DNA of 64,000 nucleotides from Polyodon spathula. Its lineage: Eukaryota; Chordata; Actinopteri; Acipenseriformes; Polyodontidae. Below, piece after piece: positions 23,252 through 36,920 of this stretch. The stretch lies in contig NC_054565.1 of assembly GCF_017654505.1 (NCBI RefSeq), forward strand, positions 3,514,890 to 3,578,889, written 5' to 3'. Both the position numbers and the translations under genes were made by a program. The notes below the pieces were generated by a model that ran no database searches, had not been told where the DNA came from, and worked only from the letters and a program-made list of their open reading frames with translations. Position 1 is the first letter of the stretch, and each line of letters opens with the position of its first letter.

Positions 23252-26200
23252 CAACAAAGATAGGATTCAGAAATGTATCTATAACATTTTATCTTAAATA
23301 TTTACATATCCTGAATTAACGTTATCAAATAAATATTCTCAGCTCAATAAAAGGGAGACCAGTAATTATGTTTATAAAGTTAATAACTGAACATTTAAAG
23401 CATTGGTTGCAAGGGCATTGCTGTGTTTTCTGCCTTGCCTCTGCCCTCTGTCTTGCTCTCTCACTCTACAAGTGAACACCCATACTGTTTTCCAGGTAGA
23501 TAAATGCATTCCTTTTTTAATAGGGAGCACAGAAACCAACTGGTAAAAACACTCCCCTGTGGCTGCATCTGAACGTCAGGTTTCACCACCATATCAAGTC
23601 AAGCAGCCAGAGAACCCTGAGCCACCAGTGCATGGTTTCAGAAGGAAGGGAATTCAGTCTTCTTAAATGATTAAGACACGAGACCCATGAGGCTCAAATC
23701 GTTGAAAGCCCTGACTTTAAGTAAATGAAATGTCCTCCCGATAACCTCAAGAGACCAGCTGGTGGAAAGAGAGCTCTTTCTTTGATGTACTTATTTATTG
23801 AAAACCCACACCAAAGGGGAATATCTTAAGAGAGTCCGCACAAATAATGTTTTTAAAAAGCCTTATACTATTCACACAGTTTTATTGTTGAGGGCTTCAC
23901 ATAGGCTGAAGGCTGTAATTCAATCTTCTTACAGGTTGAAAGATGTGACTCAGGTAAGCCATGGAAGCCTTACAGTACATTCTTTAAAGAAGTTAGTGCT
24001 TATAGAACCTAGAATTTAAATGAGACCAGGCAATTGAGATTTGCTCAACAGTTGTCAAATCGATTGAAAAGCACTGACTTTTTAAGTAAATTAAATGTCT
24101 TTGTCAGTAATCTAAAGAGACAGGTTGATGGAAAGACCTTCTTTAGAAACTGTAAAGTAAAAAAACAAATGACTGAGCAAGATTTTCTGGTATTATTATA
24201 GGAGTTTTTTGGGGTTTTTTTGCTGGAAGAAATAAAAACAAAATACAAAACAACATAAGACAACATTTAAGACAGTACATTTCTGATTTTGTAACTATAT
24301 TGTATGAGTTTCTCCTTTCTAAAAAAAATAAAAATCAGGACAAATTAAAATGAACAAATAAATCTATGGTTCCTCCACTTTCATTGGCTACAGAATGTCT
24401 CGAATGTGCAGCTTTTAAAGAAAGACACATTGTAGCAAACATTTAAACTTTATGGAACTTTTGTTAGCTAGTCACTTTAAGACTAAAAACCTTTGAGAAT
24501 CTAGCTCATCGCTGTTGTAAGGCAAAGCTTGTAATTCTGTATTCTTTGGCAAACAGTATTGATCAACATAGTATTCCACCAGGTACCAACACTGGCTTAC
24601 AAATTGTAAGTTAAAATGACCTAACTGTGGCAGCGACCCCATTGCATTAAAGGATTTGGTTAATTCGCAATTGGGCCTTGTTAGCGGTAAAGATTTTCTA
24701 TACTTTAATATTTAAGAACCCTTCACTCCTCAATATTTCCAGATCAAACATGCTTCTGTTGGTTTAGTAAGATTGGCTGTCAATATCGCATTCTGGGCTG
24801 TGCTGTGAGCCTTTGTTTGATCAGGTTTACAGCGTTCGGTTATTGCAGGAATTTTAATACAACTCAATTGAGTAGCTTGTCCCATCTGCCATATGCTGTA
24901 TAATACACTATGTCTGATGTTTCCAAAGCACTTCTTTTAAACTGCCTGTCAAGGCAGGGTAAAATCAATAGAGAAAAATGAAAGAGGGTTGAGGGTGAGC
25001 AGATTGAAAGCAAAGGGGGGGGGGGGGAATCTTACAGCAGTCAGATCTCTCTGCTGCAATCTCAATTCACCTCCACTCAACACATCATCTGCACAGAGCA
25101 CAGATAAAGTACAATGAAGAAAAATAAAGACAGACGAAAATGGCTCACAGCAGCAAGACTCATCAGTATATTTCATGCTTTTCAAAAATGGTTTGAAAGA
25201 ATGGTCTAGTCACGTCTAGCAATTGTCTTGCTTCTTATCAGCAAAAGCAACCTCAACTTGAATTTTTTATACTTAAAACTGCTCTGCAGACATGCCCGTT
25301 ATTGTGCTATAGCTGACAGGTTGCTGCAGCTTAATGGTTCCTAATCACTTTCTGTGGACAGTTCAAACTGACTCCAATAGTCTAGCAGCAATCAGACCAT
25401 GAGAAAGCAAGTAGGGTGCAGCCGTTTATCTATAGCATATTGAATTACATACCGCTTTGTAGTTTGATACATGCAATTTCATCTTGTAGTTTCTTTGAAT
25501 ATATGATGCTAAATAAAATATGTAAATTATGCTCATATATATATATATATATATAATTGTCTCAATCCTAAAAAAAACTTGTTTATCCCTGTTACTGTTT
25601 TAATTGAAATAATAGCATATCCAAGATTATAAAGTTACAATATAAAAAGTATAATTTTTTTTATCACACTAAAAGCAGGGGCCAGTGATGATTTTAATAA
25701 TATTGTAGCATTCTCTCAGAAGCCTGTCTCTGTTGTGTTGTCCTGGTACTGTGTCCAATTAGTGGCTATTCTGGGTATTACGCACACACTTATAGAGGCT
25801 AGGGCCCTCGCCAATAACAAGGGAACTTTACCCCGAACCCAAATAGGGATTAACATAGACTGAGAGTTTAGAAAGGTATTAAGAAGTAAGAAAATGGATC
25901 CCCACTCCTTGAAGCTGGTCAGAGCTGGATGTCAAATAGTTTAGTGTTTTTGTTTAATTTCACCAACAATGGCCCTTTAAAAGGCTGCAGTGAATGGGTA
26001 CCCATTGTACAGGAGACACAGTCAAATTAGAGGTTGGATCTATGGTGGTACTGTAGAAAAAGGAAACCAAAAACTGTGCTCTATTATTGTAACATCTGAT
26101 TACATTTTAAACAGAAATGTAAGATCACACATGGGAACTAAATCCGCTTAACTAAGTACAAAACATTATCTAAGTTAGTGGTCTTGTAAGACTTTTGCTA

Positions 26201-29200
26201 GTCCTTTGTTGAGACCCATACATACTGTAATAACTGAATGCTATTTGAAATGGTTGTAAATTCTGGTAGTTTTATGTTGTATCGCAGTGTGTATTATGGG
26301 TAAGGGCTTATGTCAGCTTTCAGTATCAGTGAAAGGTTCAGGTCACCTTATATAGTGTGTTTGTAAAATGATATCCTGTCTGCCACAATATATTTGGAAC
26401 TATTTTAACAGTCTAAACACAGGCAGAGTATAACACTGGGGACCTAACTGCAGACCTCTTTCCACTGCGCATGGAGAACTTCAACTGAAGTTTACCATTG
26501 TAAATGTAATTGTGTAGCTTATGCTTTATCTCCATTTGCTACGCTTGTTTCAGAGCGTGCTGCAGCATACTTTAATACCAATAGGGTGAAGACACAGGTG
26601 AAGCCAACACATGGGACCCAAGGAGATCATTACTTCTGAGAGCAAGACTGAAGAGTTGCTCGTTTACTTCAGTCAATTCATTGCTACTCAGTAAATATTC
26701 TACCCGGACGAAATGGTAATCAGTGCAGTTGTACCAGTCAGATTTAATTACACTATTGCAGAACAAACAAAATAAATGAGTTCATGCCCAGGCACACAAG
26801 CATCTTCAAACAAATCGGCAATCAGTTTGCTGGACCTTTGACAGTTGGCACCTCCGAATGGTATATTTTCGTGTCCTGTGAATAATGTGACAAACAGGAC
26901 TAGCACCTGCCCATTGCAGAATTAACATGATTCAACACCCCTGAGACACAGCTACTGAGTTACCATCGATCACTACACGAGAAGTGTTGACTGACAGGGC
27001 AGAGCAAATCTACAAGACTAATAATTTTCCAGCACATTTCCGAACCTTTGGTTGACCTTTCACAGCTTTTAGAACTGCTCCTCAGTTTGCTATATAATAC
27101 AGTTTTATACCACTATAACACCAGTGCATTACCCCAAAGAAACCCAGGCAGAATCGTAAGCAAATTCATTACCTGCAATGGCAACACAATAGATTTGTAA
27201 CCTCTATTGCATATTTAATCAGAGTTGGCAAAAATCTTGTCCTCTGTGACTATAGTACACTATAAATTCAAAAGTAATTTAACTTACATCCGCCCACAGT
27301 TCAAAAGGCACTACAATGGCATCTTAAAATGGTCACCCCAAAAACCTAACTTAAGTTCAGAAACCTATGCAGCAAACTAAACTGGCCTTATTCGTAATGT
27401 ACTCGGTACTGTGCCGATTTAAGATATACCTCAGCATGTCATAAATTCATGCACCTTATTACTTAAGTAGTTATGATATGATAGCACAATGCTACTGATA
27501 TGTACTGTGGGATTGCAATGCATTCATAGTGTATACTTGCCATTAGTATGTCAAAATAAAACATTTTACTAATTGGTATTCCACCAATAACTCTTACCAT
27601 TGTAGCTTCCCTCGTGTTACCGTAAAATGTTAAAAATTGTAACATTGTATTACCATTATACCTATACTGCATTGCCATTACAAAACATTTAAAATGCTTA
27701 AGACAGAGAGCGTGCCTTTGTATACTGATCATCGTGACCAGTGATCATGGCACATGCATGCATTTCTCATAAGGTCAAGCACATGATCATTAATTTAACA
27801 AATAACTTATTCCAAAAAGTAGCATACAATGGCATAAAAGCAGAGACTGGTAGATTCTAACGACTCTAAATCACTACTGCTGTACTCCAGATCACGTCAG
27901 CTAGCACCACGGGTATAGCATTGATCTAGAATTCACAATACACTACAATACGCTTACATCAGTGGAGCCCATTTCCTCCTCACTGAACCCCAGGTCTTTA
28001 TCAAAGGGTTTGCCTGTATTTCAGACCAGAAACCGATCATTGTTCCACAGGGCAGGTGCTTTAAATACTGTATTTAACATGTGCTGTGCTATAGCTACCT
28101 ACTTTACATTCAGTACCATTTGTATTCTGATGCTACAGTCAGGCCTCTGAAATGTTTATTATTCCCAACACAGAGCCATGGCTCAGTAAAGAGAAAGCAC
28201 AGTGTGTGCACAATATATAATGAAAGCCAATTTCAGCAAGTAAAGTAAACTTGCTTATAAATGTTTTAAAAGAAATATGGGCACACATGCTTCCGAATCC
28301 AAGTGGTCAATAATAAGTATTAATGGTCAATTAAAGCTATTTAGGTATTCAGTGTATCTCTCTGTGCTCTTCTGCCCTCCCAAAAATAAATCACGACTTA
28401 TAAGCGATGGGAAGCCAATTCATTTTGTTTTATTTTAAATGTATTTTAGTGTTGCGCATTTAGTAACAATGAGAGTTGAGGGGAGACGAATTAGTGAATT
28501 AGCACCCGGCTTCACCTAGAGAGTAATTCATTCACCCTATACCCCACAGATGGCTTTCTTTTAGAGCATTTTACAGAGCCATGTAATCCACCTGGATTGC
28601 TGCCACTGTGTTGCTCTCAGAAGTGTGAAATGGAATCAGGACTGGGAGAGACAGCCCTGCTCACAGCACAGGAATAAGGAGTAACGGCTCAATTATAGAA
28701 AACAATACAGCCAAGCAAAATACAGAATATGTCCTGTTCCTTATTGCCTGCAAACAGAACGATGCACTTTACTATCAAATAAACCGCTCTTCTGTAAAAT
28801 ACATAATAGGTGGCAACCCCAGCAGTATTGCAGGAAGTTATCTATATAGAAAAATAATTAAAATCTATTACGATTGATTTTCCTTCTCCGGGTGAACGTT
28901 ACTGATTCACTGATACATTCTCCAATACATTTATGATATGTGAATAAAAAATATCAAAATAGTCAGTTATGGGCAACATGTGACACAGCACAAAAAGTAA
29001 TGCATCTGTTCTAGGGTAATACAAGTTTTACTGCAAATAGATAAATGTATTAAGTACATGAACAGAAGCTACGAGTAAAATATGTGATATAACTGTGGTA
29101 TAAGGCAGAACATATTTTGATGTAATTTCATTTTTTCTTCACCGGGTTGTGCTCCTGGTAATCTATCATGGTTTGCATTGCTTGTTGTATTGGAATAAAG

Positions 29201-30452
29201 CCATTATCTCCTGTTCTGAGTGTTGTTTGAAACAGTAGTGATTAAGGGTTTTACAGGAAACATCTGGGGAAAAGCAGATTTCCACAGGTCCTGTCTAGGG
29301 GCAAGATTCTTCCGAAGTATTTATAGTACCACTCAATTGACAGCACAGATCGAGAAGGCCCCCTCCAATGGAACACAGGTTCAAAGAAATTGGTCAGTCA
29401 TGAGCTGTTATTCCTTTGGGTTCCGTTAGTGGTGGAAATGAAGTGTTTCATCTTTTCACATGTTTTGTCAAGATATGTCTGGCTTAGCTGTTACAATACC
29501 AAGGTGATGTGATCAGTATGTACCCCGCTAGGATATGCCATAGCTGGATTTTAAGAGCTTTTTACTGCACCTGTACACCACCTGTACAGTAAAATGCTCT
29601 AAAATCTAACTGTAGCTTATCTGGCAGGGTATAGGCTGATCAGTCTAAGTACTATGGCACCTGGGAATATTTGCTCTAACATTGGTAAGGTACTATGGTC
29701 TATTAATATATCCCAATGGTATTTTTCCAACTTTTCTGTAAGGGTGAATGAATTCTATTGAGAGATTTAAATGAAATGTATGATATCAGATCCTTTATGA
29801 CTGAGAATTCATTTTTATAACAAATGAGCACAAAGACATTTGTGGGTCTCTATAGGAGAATGGCTGTTGCTTATGTGCTTACCGTACCACACGTTGTTGA
29901 GTCATGCACATTGAGATGCATGAATATTATTCTGATTTAGTCAAGTACAACACTTCAGCTTCTTCATGACACAGAATCCTAAAACCTGGAGAGGTCCTGT
30001 TCGCGGGCTGCCAGGGGCCTGTGTCAGTCGTAAGGGATTAGCACTGTACTTTAACAGCTGTGCTAGAGGAGGTAGACAGTACTCGAAGAATGATACTTGG
30101 ACTCTGCAAACTATTGTCCTTGACTTTTAGCCTCTAAAACACCTGCTGATTTGTTCAGGGACATTTTAAATCTTTGTAAATGTTTATAAAGGCTCTTTTC
30201 TTCCTCAGCCTTCCATCTCTATTGTTGGTATCCTCTATTCAGGCAACCTTTTGATATACAATCCAAGCCTCACTGGATTATTGGCAGGAAAACAAGGTAC
30301 CATGACTACACTGAGTTCAGCAACTTCCCTTATATACAGGTCTATTGAGTAAGGAAGCAGTTGAGGTCATCAGAACCTGTCATCTCCAGACTTTTATGTA
30401 AGTGGCTCATATGGTAGGTGCAGTGATATCTCTATCCAAACTAATTGGGACC
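23252..30452. other. Long gene-free AT-rich interval
   Basis: I see no exon with credible protein sequence, no RNA gene and no named transposon. Simple tracts are a 13-G run at 25015-25027 and (AT)n at 25535-25555. Confidence 0.5.
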
Positions 30453-30471
30453 GGGGGGGGGGGGGGTGGGG
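30453..30471. repeat. G-run (possible G-quadruplex)
   Basis: About 13-14 consecutive G, then T, then GGGG. It can in principle fold as a G-quadruplex on the + strand. Such runs are also prone to length error in assemblies. Confidence 0.8.
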
Positions 30472-32199
30472 TCCGATTGCTGTCATATTACCCATCGTGA
30501 TAAATAACTACTAAACTGTACTGTACTGCATAATGCAGAGATGGAAGGCTGGTTAGTGCATTTTCTTTAAGGCAATATGGCAAAAGAGTGTTGTACACAA
30601 AGAGTACCAGGAGGCTTAATGGATATCAGAGGTGAAAATCAAGGCTTTGCCGTATAGAGCTTCATTTTTCAAGGCATCATATCCCATCCATAAGCAGTGT
30701 TTATGTAGCTAGTCAGAGCAAGAACTGACTCCTAATAAAATCACATGCCATTGGAGTCCCTTCACATTGGACTGAAACACACCAGAGTTTCATTACATTC
30801 GATTCAGATGAGCTTTATTCTATCCTTGTTTTCTCAACATTTATCCCCCCGAGAGGAAAGAAACCCTTTTTTTTTAATATATTCATGTATGTGCAGTCAC
30901 ACTTTGCTTTTAGCACCAGTTATTCAATCTCTAGCGCCAACACCGGGTGCATGTAAAATGCTGTCGGTATCTCAAAGGCTGGCATGTTTGTTGTCCTATA
31001 TCTGTTGCCTTTCTGTCTGCCTTTGTACTTCGGGATTAAAAGGGTCTTTGGGTTAATTTACCAATTTAATCTGTTTTCTGCCACCTGAAAAGAAAAGCCA
31101 TTTCCAAGTTAGAAAGAAAAAAACGATATTCAAACAGCTGATGCCATTGCAGAAGCTATAGTGACTTTATTGAGAATGGTAGCTGGTCCTTCAAAGCATA
31201 GCTAAACTTTGGTGAAAATTGAGGTTCCTAAAAGGCCACCCAACCAATCTGTTTTCCTTTAAGAAAAAAAATACAAATCAGGAAACAATATTCTCAATCT
31301 CAGTGGCATTGTCGCTCAAGTCTTGACTATTGTCAGCTTATGAAAAGAGCAGGTCTAATGAAAAAAGGTGCTCCGCACATATTCATTTCCTTTCTAAGGA
31401 TAGGCGCAGAGCTCTTCATATTTCCAGCTCTATTGTGAACAGAAATGTTTGCCTTTGTTACTTGTGGTATGAGCTAGAACATTGATAAGATCTCATCTGC
31501 TAGGGCCAGTTATTAAATGAGATCACACTATTGAAATGCTATTGTGAATGAATGTGTGCCAATCAGCCACTATGACTCAAAGGGATCCTTATAGAAATTA
31601 GCTTGGGCGCAGGCTCTCCCACTGCCACAGATCCCAACATCTCACTTTTATTGACGACACCATCTTGGAAAACAAGTGGGGCTGTCATTTTATTATTATC
31701 AAAGGGAATTTTACCAAAACAATAAATGGGGGATGTGCAGTAAACCTGAGCTAAAGGGGGGTACAGATTCTTCGATTCGGCAATTGAAACAAGGTAGGCC
31801 ATTAATCGTTGGTCCTCCTGTCAACTTCTCTACAGTATCCTTGCAGCATTAAATATGCATTTTGAAATGATAATGGTAGACTGTCAACAAGTCCTACGAT
31901 TTGTGGTGTGCATGTACATAAGTGGTTCTCATGATGATTATTTGGTCCCGCTTTTTAAAGGAGGAAGGCCCATCGAAGCAAGCTGTCTGAGGATTTATTA
32001 AAACCGAATCAGCAAACATGTCAGAGTGATTTATGTGGAGGAGACTCAACACAGGCAGCCCTTACATTACAATGTCTTCTCTCAGAAGGAAAATAGAAAA
32101 TACTGGAGGTTGTCTAATGAAACTCCTTGTTTAATTGGCATTGACAGGTGGTATTAGGGGAGTGCTTGTGACATTTATGGGTCATTTGCAAAACTTTGT
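30472..32199. other. Gene-free sequence
   Basis: No supported feature. Short open frames only. Confidence 0.45.
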
Positions 32200-32440
32200 T
32201 AAAACGTGTCTTAAAGGATCTGCATGATTCAGCATGTCGCGCTAACCCATAGGTAATTCCATTCCATACCCTCACCAAGTGTCTCCTACCGTTTGTCTTA
32301 AATCCGTATCCTAAATCTGTCGTTTTAGATATGAAAACACCAAGCTGAGCACCTGTCAGCCCTCTATCTACATTCTTTTCCATATATGATCTGGATCTAA
32401 AACATTGTCAGTCTCACGGAGGTCCTTGAAACAGTGAACC
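32200..32440 (+). mobile_element. Interspersed repeat, family 1, copy 2 (5'-truncated)
   Basis: Contains 'cttaaaggatctgcatgatt', 'accctcaccaagtgtctcc' and 'acattgtcagtctcacgg', in the same order as copy 1 (10353-10720) and the remembered consensus. The 'cataagaacat' head is missing, so the copy is truncated at its 5' side. It is heavily diverged. Confidence 0.5.
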
Positions 32441-35400
32441 ACATGCTTGTTTTTTACTGTATTATTATTCAGACTTTATTGATTGGTATAAAGGCAAGTA
32501 GCCTCTGCATGTCCTTGGGCTTGCCATCTATTTAGGTATGTATTGTCCTACGCAGCCCGTTGGCATTCAGCCTTAATTGGCACCTAACGATCTCCTGAAA
32601 AGCAACTATCTTGCACTACAGGGCATTCTCTGTCTATGGTAATAATGGCTCTTTCCTTTATGTCGAGATTAGTTTACTGTGAGCTTCGCTGTTATCTGCT
32701 CAAACCATTGCACATCAGATCATTGGCTGGACGAAGAACGAATAATGAAGACCACCCAAGAGAAGGGACAAATACAAAACTGTTTGTTCCTATTGTAATT
32801 AGGAAATGAATACCTGACAAATCGATTCTGCCCTGCATATAGTCCAATTATTGTGTTAATGCTAAGATTTTTTTCAAACTTGACTTTTCATCTAGTTAGT
32901 GACTGATCAATATGCTCCTCCGTCCTCCCCTTTGCCTCAGAGAGACATGACACTTTCTTTTTTTTAACCCCTTCCCTTTTCTGATGTTTGGAATCATTCT
33001 GCATGATCTTTTGTTATTTTATATGTTAAGTTGCTTTAATTTGAGTCCAGGAGCTGCTCTTCAGTTCTTGTTGCCTGGCAGTTGCCGTGGACATTTGCAA
33101 TGTAGGATAGATCAGTGTCTTTATATTTGTCAGCCATGCATTGCTAATAATACAACAACACGCCAGTGAAAAGGTATAGATTCTGGTTGTAGATTCAATG
33201 ATGTACATCAAACACTTTAACCACTGGTTTCACTGACCCTGAATATCAGTAATATTTGACTGCAGTACCTAATGCTACCTGTACAAGATTAATGTTAATA
33301 CGAGTCTGGGAAATGAGCAGATAGTATTGAAAGTATTCACTTGGGTAACAAGCATAAAATGTAGATTTGTATTAAACTCTTTAAACACTGGTGTGGAAAC
33401 AAGGTTAATGGTAAGTAGACCAGACCAGTTAGAATAGAGCATGTAAGAGTGACAAGAGATATCCAGAAAGCTTGTACATGCGATGACAAGTCATTCAGAA
33501 ACTGAAACAGATCTAAGGCAAGTCATGCTACATTCTATATTGTTATTGCACAGAGACCTCAGCCTGCGCATTATCCTCCAACCTCTGAGGCTTACTCTGA
33601 AATCCAATTCATATTCATGTGCATTAAAGGTTGTTTATTTAGAAGAATCTTGCAGTGCACCAGAGGAACGGAGAGGTCTTTATCAATCTTTATTTTGCTT
33701 GACTGGTGAAACCACCAGTTAGACACTCTGTTGAAATGAGATGAGGGATTATTCTCAGGGGCAACCTGTTTGATGAGCCTTTTCTGAGGTTCAGTCTTAA
33801 TAAAGAAGGGTGCTGTAACACAGCATCTCTGCAGATTTACTGTGCAGGAGCATAATCAAGAACGCTCTGCATGTAATATATACCCACCAGGACACTGTAT
33901 TTTAAAGGAGAGCTTCTTCTCATTGCATGAACAGGGGACGGCCAAAACTGTGATAATTGGTAGAATGCCTCTAGTAGTCATATGCAATGCAAACTGCGTC
34001 TCTGGCAGGCATTCGGTGTCACATTTGTGTAATGGACTAAATCACTTCTGGGTTCATTTACAGCTCGGGTGAAATGAGTCTGATGGGCTAAAATGCATGT
34101 TATTGATTCAGGTCAGGCTCATGCCTTTCATTTTGAGGTTGTTGTTTCTTTCCTGCAGTCTGAATGGCACACAGGGTAGTATGTCCTGGGCTTCCACTCC
34201 GTTGAACACGGCTCACTGTTTAGTTTGCCGTTTCATTTTAATTACACAAGAACATTTCGATTTTGTGTTCATTTGGCAAGAGTTTCACTGATTAAAATTG
34301 ATTAAAATTGAATTAAAACTGAAGAAATTGAAATGCGAGTATTTAATCGGCCTTCAGTTTAGAGAATGATTAAGTAATATAAAAAGTGGTAAATTTAGGA
34401 GACCCTGTATGTGTTTTACAATTATTTTTTAAAGGGATTCCAGGAAGGAGAAAAGGTTTGTTTGTATGTAGATACCCTTGAAGCTGTGAGATGCCAATAA
34501 TGGTCCACAAGCCTTTTCCAGTGGATAACCCGTGGCTCAAATGGCAGCCAGTGGACACCCGACACCCACCACAAAATTCAACATTATTGAATGACTCTGC
34601 TTGAGAGGTGCCCAGGACTGCATGGCACTGTAGACAACTGCCCCTCACCTTGCACGAGCACTACATTTACAAGAGCAATTTTAGAAAACATTCAATTACA
34701 ATCCTCAACCCTCAAAAGTGTGAGCTGAGATCAGTATTATTTTTAACAGATAACAACCTTAATCCCATTGAGGGACGCTGTTCCTCTTTTTCATAGCAAA
34801 ACTTTTTTTTTTTACATTTTCAGACTTGCTCAACCTTTCGTCTCCTCTGTGGGAATTACATTATAAATCAATGTCATCTATTTGTGTCAGTCACTTTTTT
34901 AGTGTTTATGTTCATGAGAAAAAATGAAGTGCCTGTCTCTAGAAAAGGTTATGTGCTGAATTGAAATGATGCATACCTTTGCTAAGATTGCAGTACAGTA
35001 ATTACCAATTCAGTACATTACTCTCAATTTGGACCAATTTGTCACAAGAAATCGTGTCCCAAATAAGCAGAATACAAATATCTACACCAATTAGTTTATG
35101 ACTTAATGTAAATAAGAATGCTACTAACGTATTTGAAAAATAAACAGACTCCTACGCTCCTAAACTAAATCTATGCTTACAGTACATTACTAGACTACTT
35201 TAAACCAAGCTATATTTATATTCTGTACCGAACTGTAAATGCTACCCACCAATTGAATATGTATTAGTACAGTTCGTGCTGCAGACTGAATAACGTTAGT
35301 AAGGTTCTTATGGAAAAACATGTTCCTAGTTAATTTCATTTGACCACTAATGTTTTCTTCAACTAAGAGTAAATATGAATACAAAGTCCAAACATAGCAC

Positions 35401-35483
35401 CCTATCAAATAACATTACTAACTGTGGAGCTGATTTCTGATCCGATCCCAGGAGCCAGCGTTAAGCTCGGGTCACCGGAAAGT
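32441..35483. other. Gene-free sequence
   Basis: No gene or RNA supported. A small imperfect tandem (gattaaaattgattaaaatt) lies near 34290. Confidence 0.45.
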
Positions 35484-35678
35484 TCATTGCTGCTGCAGAG
35501 CTGACGCAGGGGGCTTGGCAAATCCATGTGGAGTCTGCTTTTTTCGTAGAGGACTTAGTTCACCTGCATTCGCTGGCTGTGAGCATAGTTCGAGTGGATC
35601 CTTCATTTCGTGCCCCTGCCTGCTTGAGCTGCTGTACATGACACTAGGCAGCAGTGGTTTCCTGCTGTGAAAGTTCAA
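35484..35678 (-). other. CpG-enriched antisense exon-like frame, unidentified
   Basis: On the minus strand an open frame of about 64 codons ends at 35484. It has varied, protein-like composition (FHSRKPLLPSVMYSSSSRQ... LRKKQTPHGFAKPP) and ends QQQ-stop. Upstream on that strand 'ccttgaactttcacag' could be a splice acceptor. The surrounding 230 bp have about 9 CpGs, more than the flanks. The frame has no ATG at its 5' end (it opens on TTG); the first ATG is about 13 codons in. No domain is recognised. It could be a lone exon, a pseudogene piece or chance. Confidence 0.25.
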
Positions 35679-35683
35679 GGAAT

Positions 35684-36427
35684 CATATGCACAAACAAGC
35701 TCTGTCTATGAGAAAAACTGCAGCAATCCTTCCTGTCAGTTTACAGATTGGCATCCCTTAAAAAAAAAAAAAAAAAAACCCAAAATCACAACTTTCCCAG
35801 CACCTCAAAAGACCTGCCAAGTCCCACCCCCTTTTGAACTTCGAGCAGTCTCACTCTTAAAATAAAGGCATGAAGATGCATTTTTGATGGTGTTCGAAAA
35901 AAACTCACTTTTGTTATTTTTTTTAAATGTCAGTCATTTTGATCTGTGAGACAATGGAACAAATAGAACGCTAGACTTATATAAGCTGTCAAGGGAAAAC
36001 AGAAGGCTCTCAGTGACTTCACAAGGGTTGCCGTGCAACCAGTCTGTCCCTGAACTAAGTGGCTGTCTTGACCACAGTGTCCACAGACTCGGGTGTTGCT
36101 GGAATGGCGTTTTCAGGAAAGCATAGCTCTCTTTTTGGTGGATTGAGTCTGCAGTTGTGGCCCAAACCACAGAAACCTTCAGCCAGGGGTGCTGAGTGAC
36201 AATGAATAAATACACGTTCACATGCATACATATCGGTATACTATAACATTTATGAATAAAAATGATCAAATATAACCACAAATTCACCACAAACAAACAA
36301 ACTGAAATACCTCTGCATGTATCACTCATGTTAAACCTTGAATGAAATATTACACTATGCAGTAACTGCTGGAGAGCGGGAGTTTTGTTTCAAGATATCC
36401 TAAAAAAGGGCTGATGTTATATAAAAA
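35684..36427. other. Gene-free sequence
   Basis: Contains a 19-base A run at 35760-35778. The 131-codon minus-strand frame at 35934-36329 has no recognisable motif. Confidence 0.45.
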
Positions 36428-36920
36428 TGGCTGCGAACAGGCTGGCTCTTGGTGTCGTCGGGCCAGGAAGTAATGACAACAGCACTGCAAGTAAATGCGC
36501 TGTTGAGACGGTTTATTGTAAATAATAAATAAACAAAATAAAAAGGTTTAAGAAAACAGAACAAACACTGAACAAGCCAAACAAAACCAAAACTCAACCG
36601 AACAAGTATCGTGCTGGTGTTGAACCAGCACAAGTACCAATTGTGCTAAAAAACTCTCTCCTTTGTCTCTCTCCTGTACCTCCTCACTGTAGACCCAACC
36701 CGAGTGAGTGATTCGTGCCTCTATATATACAGTTGTGCTGGGATTCGATTACTAATTAATCATTCGCTTCAATCCCAGCACTTGAACTAAGTGGTTGTGC
36801 ATTTCCCCGCGCCTAAATACAAATATATATGTTACATCACCTGTGCTACATAACCCACACTCTGTGCAACCACTACAAATACATATAACAGACAACGTAA
36901 AACACAAACCACAAAATATG
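36428..36920 (-). mobile_element. Solo LTR-like retroelement segment
   Basis: Read on the minus strand it has the order of an LTR. A TATA element (gtatatatag, complement of 36721-36730) is followed about 200 nt later by an AATAAA signal (complement of 36512-36517). A U5-like stretch then runs to a possible CA end near 36428. No gag, pol or env reading frame lies on either side within the window, so it would be a solo LTR. The TG start is not resolved and I saw no target duplication. Superfamily not determined. Confidence 0.45.

Noticed and set aside
22817..23263. 148-codon open frame with AVIRPCVLL repeats
   Set aside because: It is produced by the 27-bp minisatellite, whose unit length keeps the frame open. 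The part before the array lies inside the MITE.
23935..23953. 19-nt micro-exon (cttcttacag acceptor, ctcag|gtaagcc donor)
   Set aside because: Both signals look good, but 19 nt is extremely short and no gene context supports it. Near-repeats around it (ggctgaaggctgtaattc, ggttgaaagatgtgactc) suggest coincidence.
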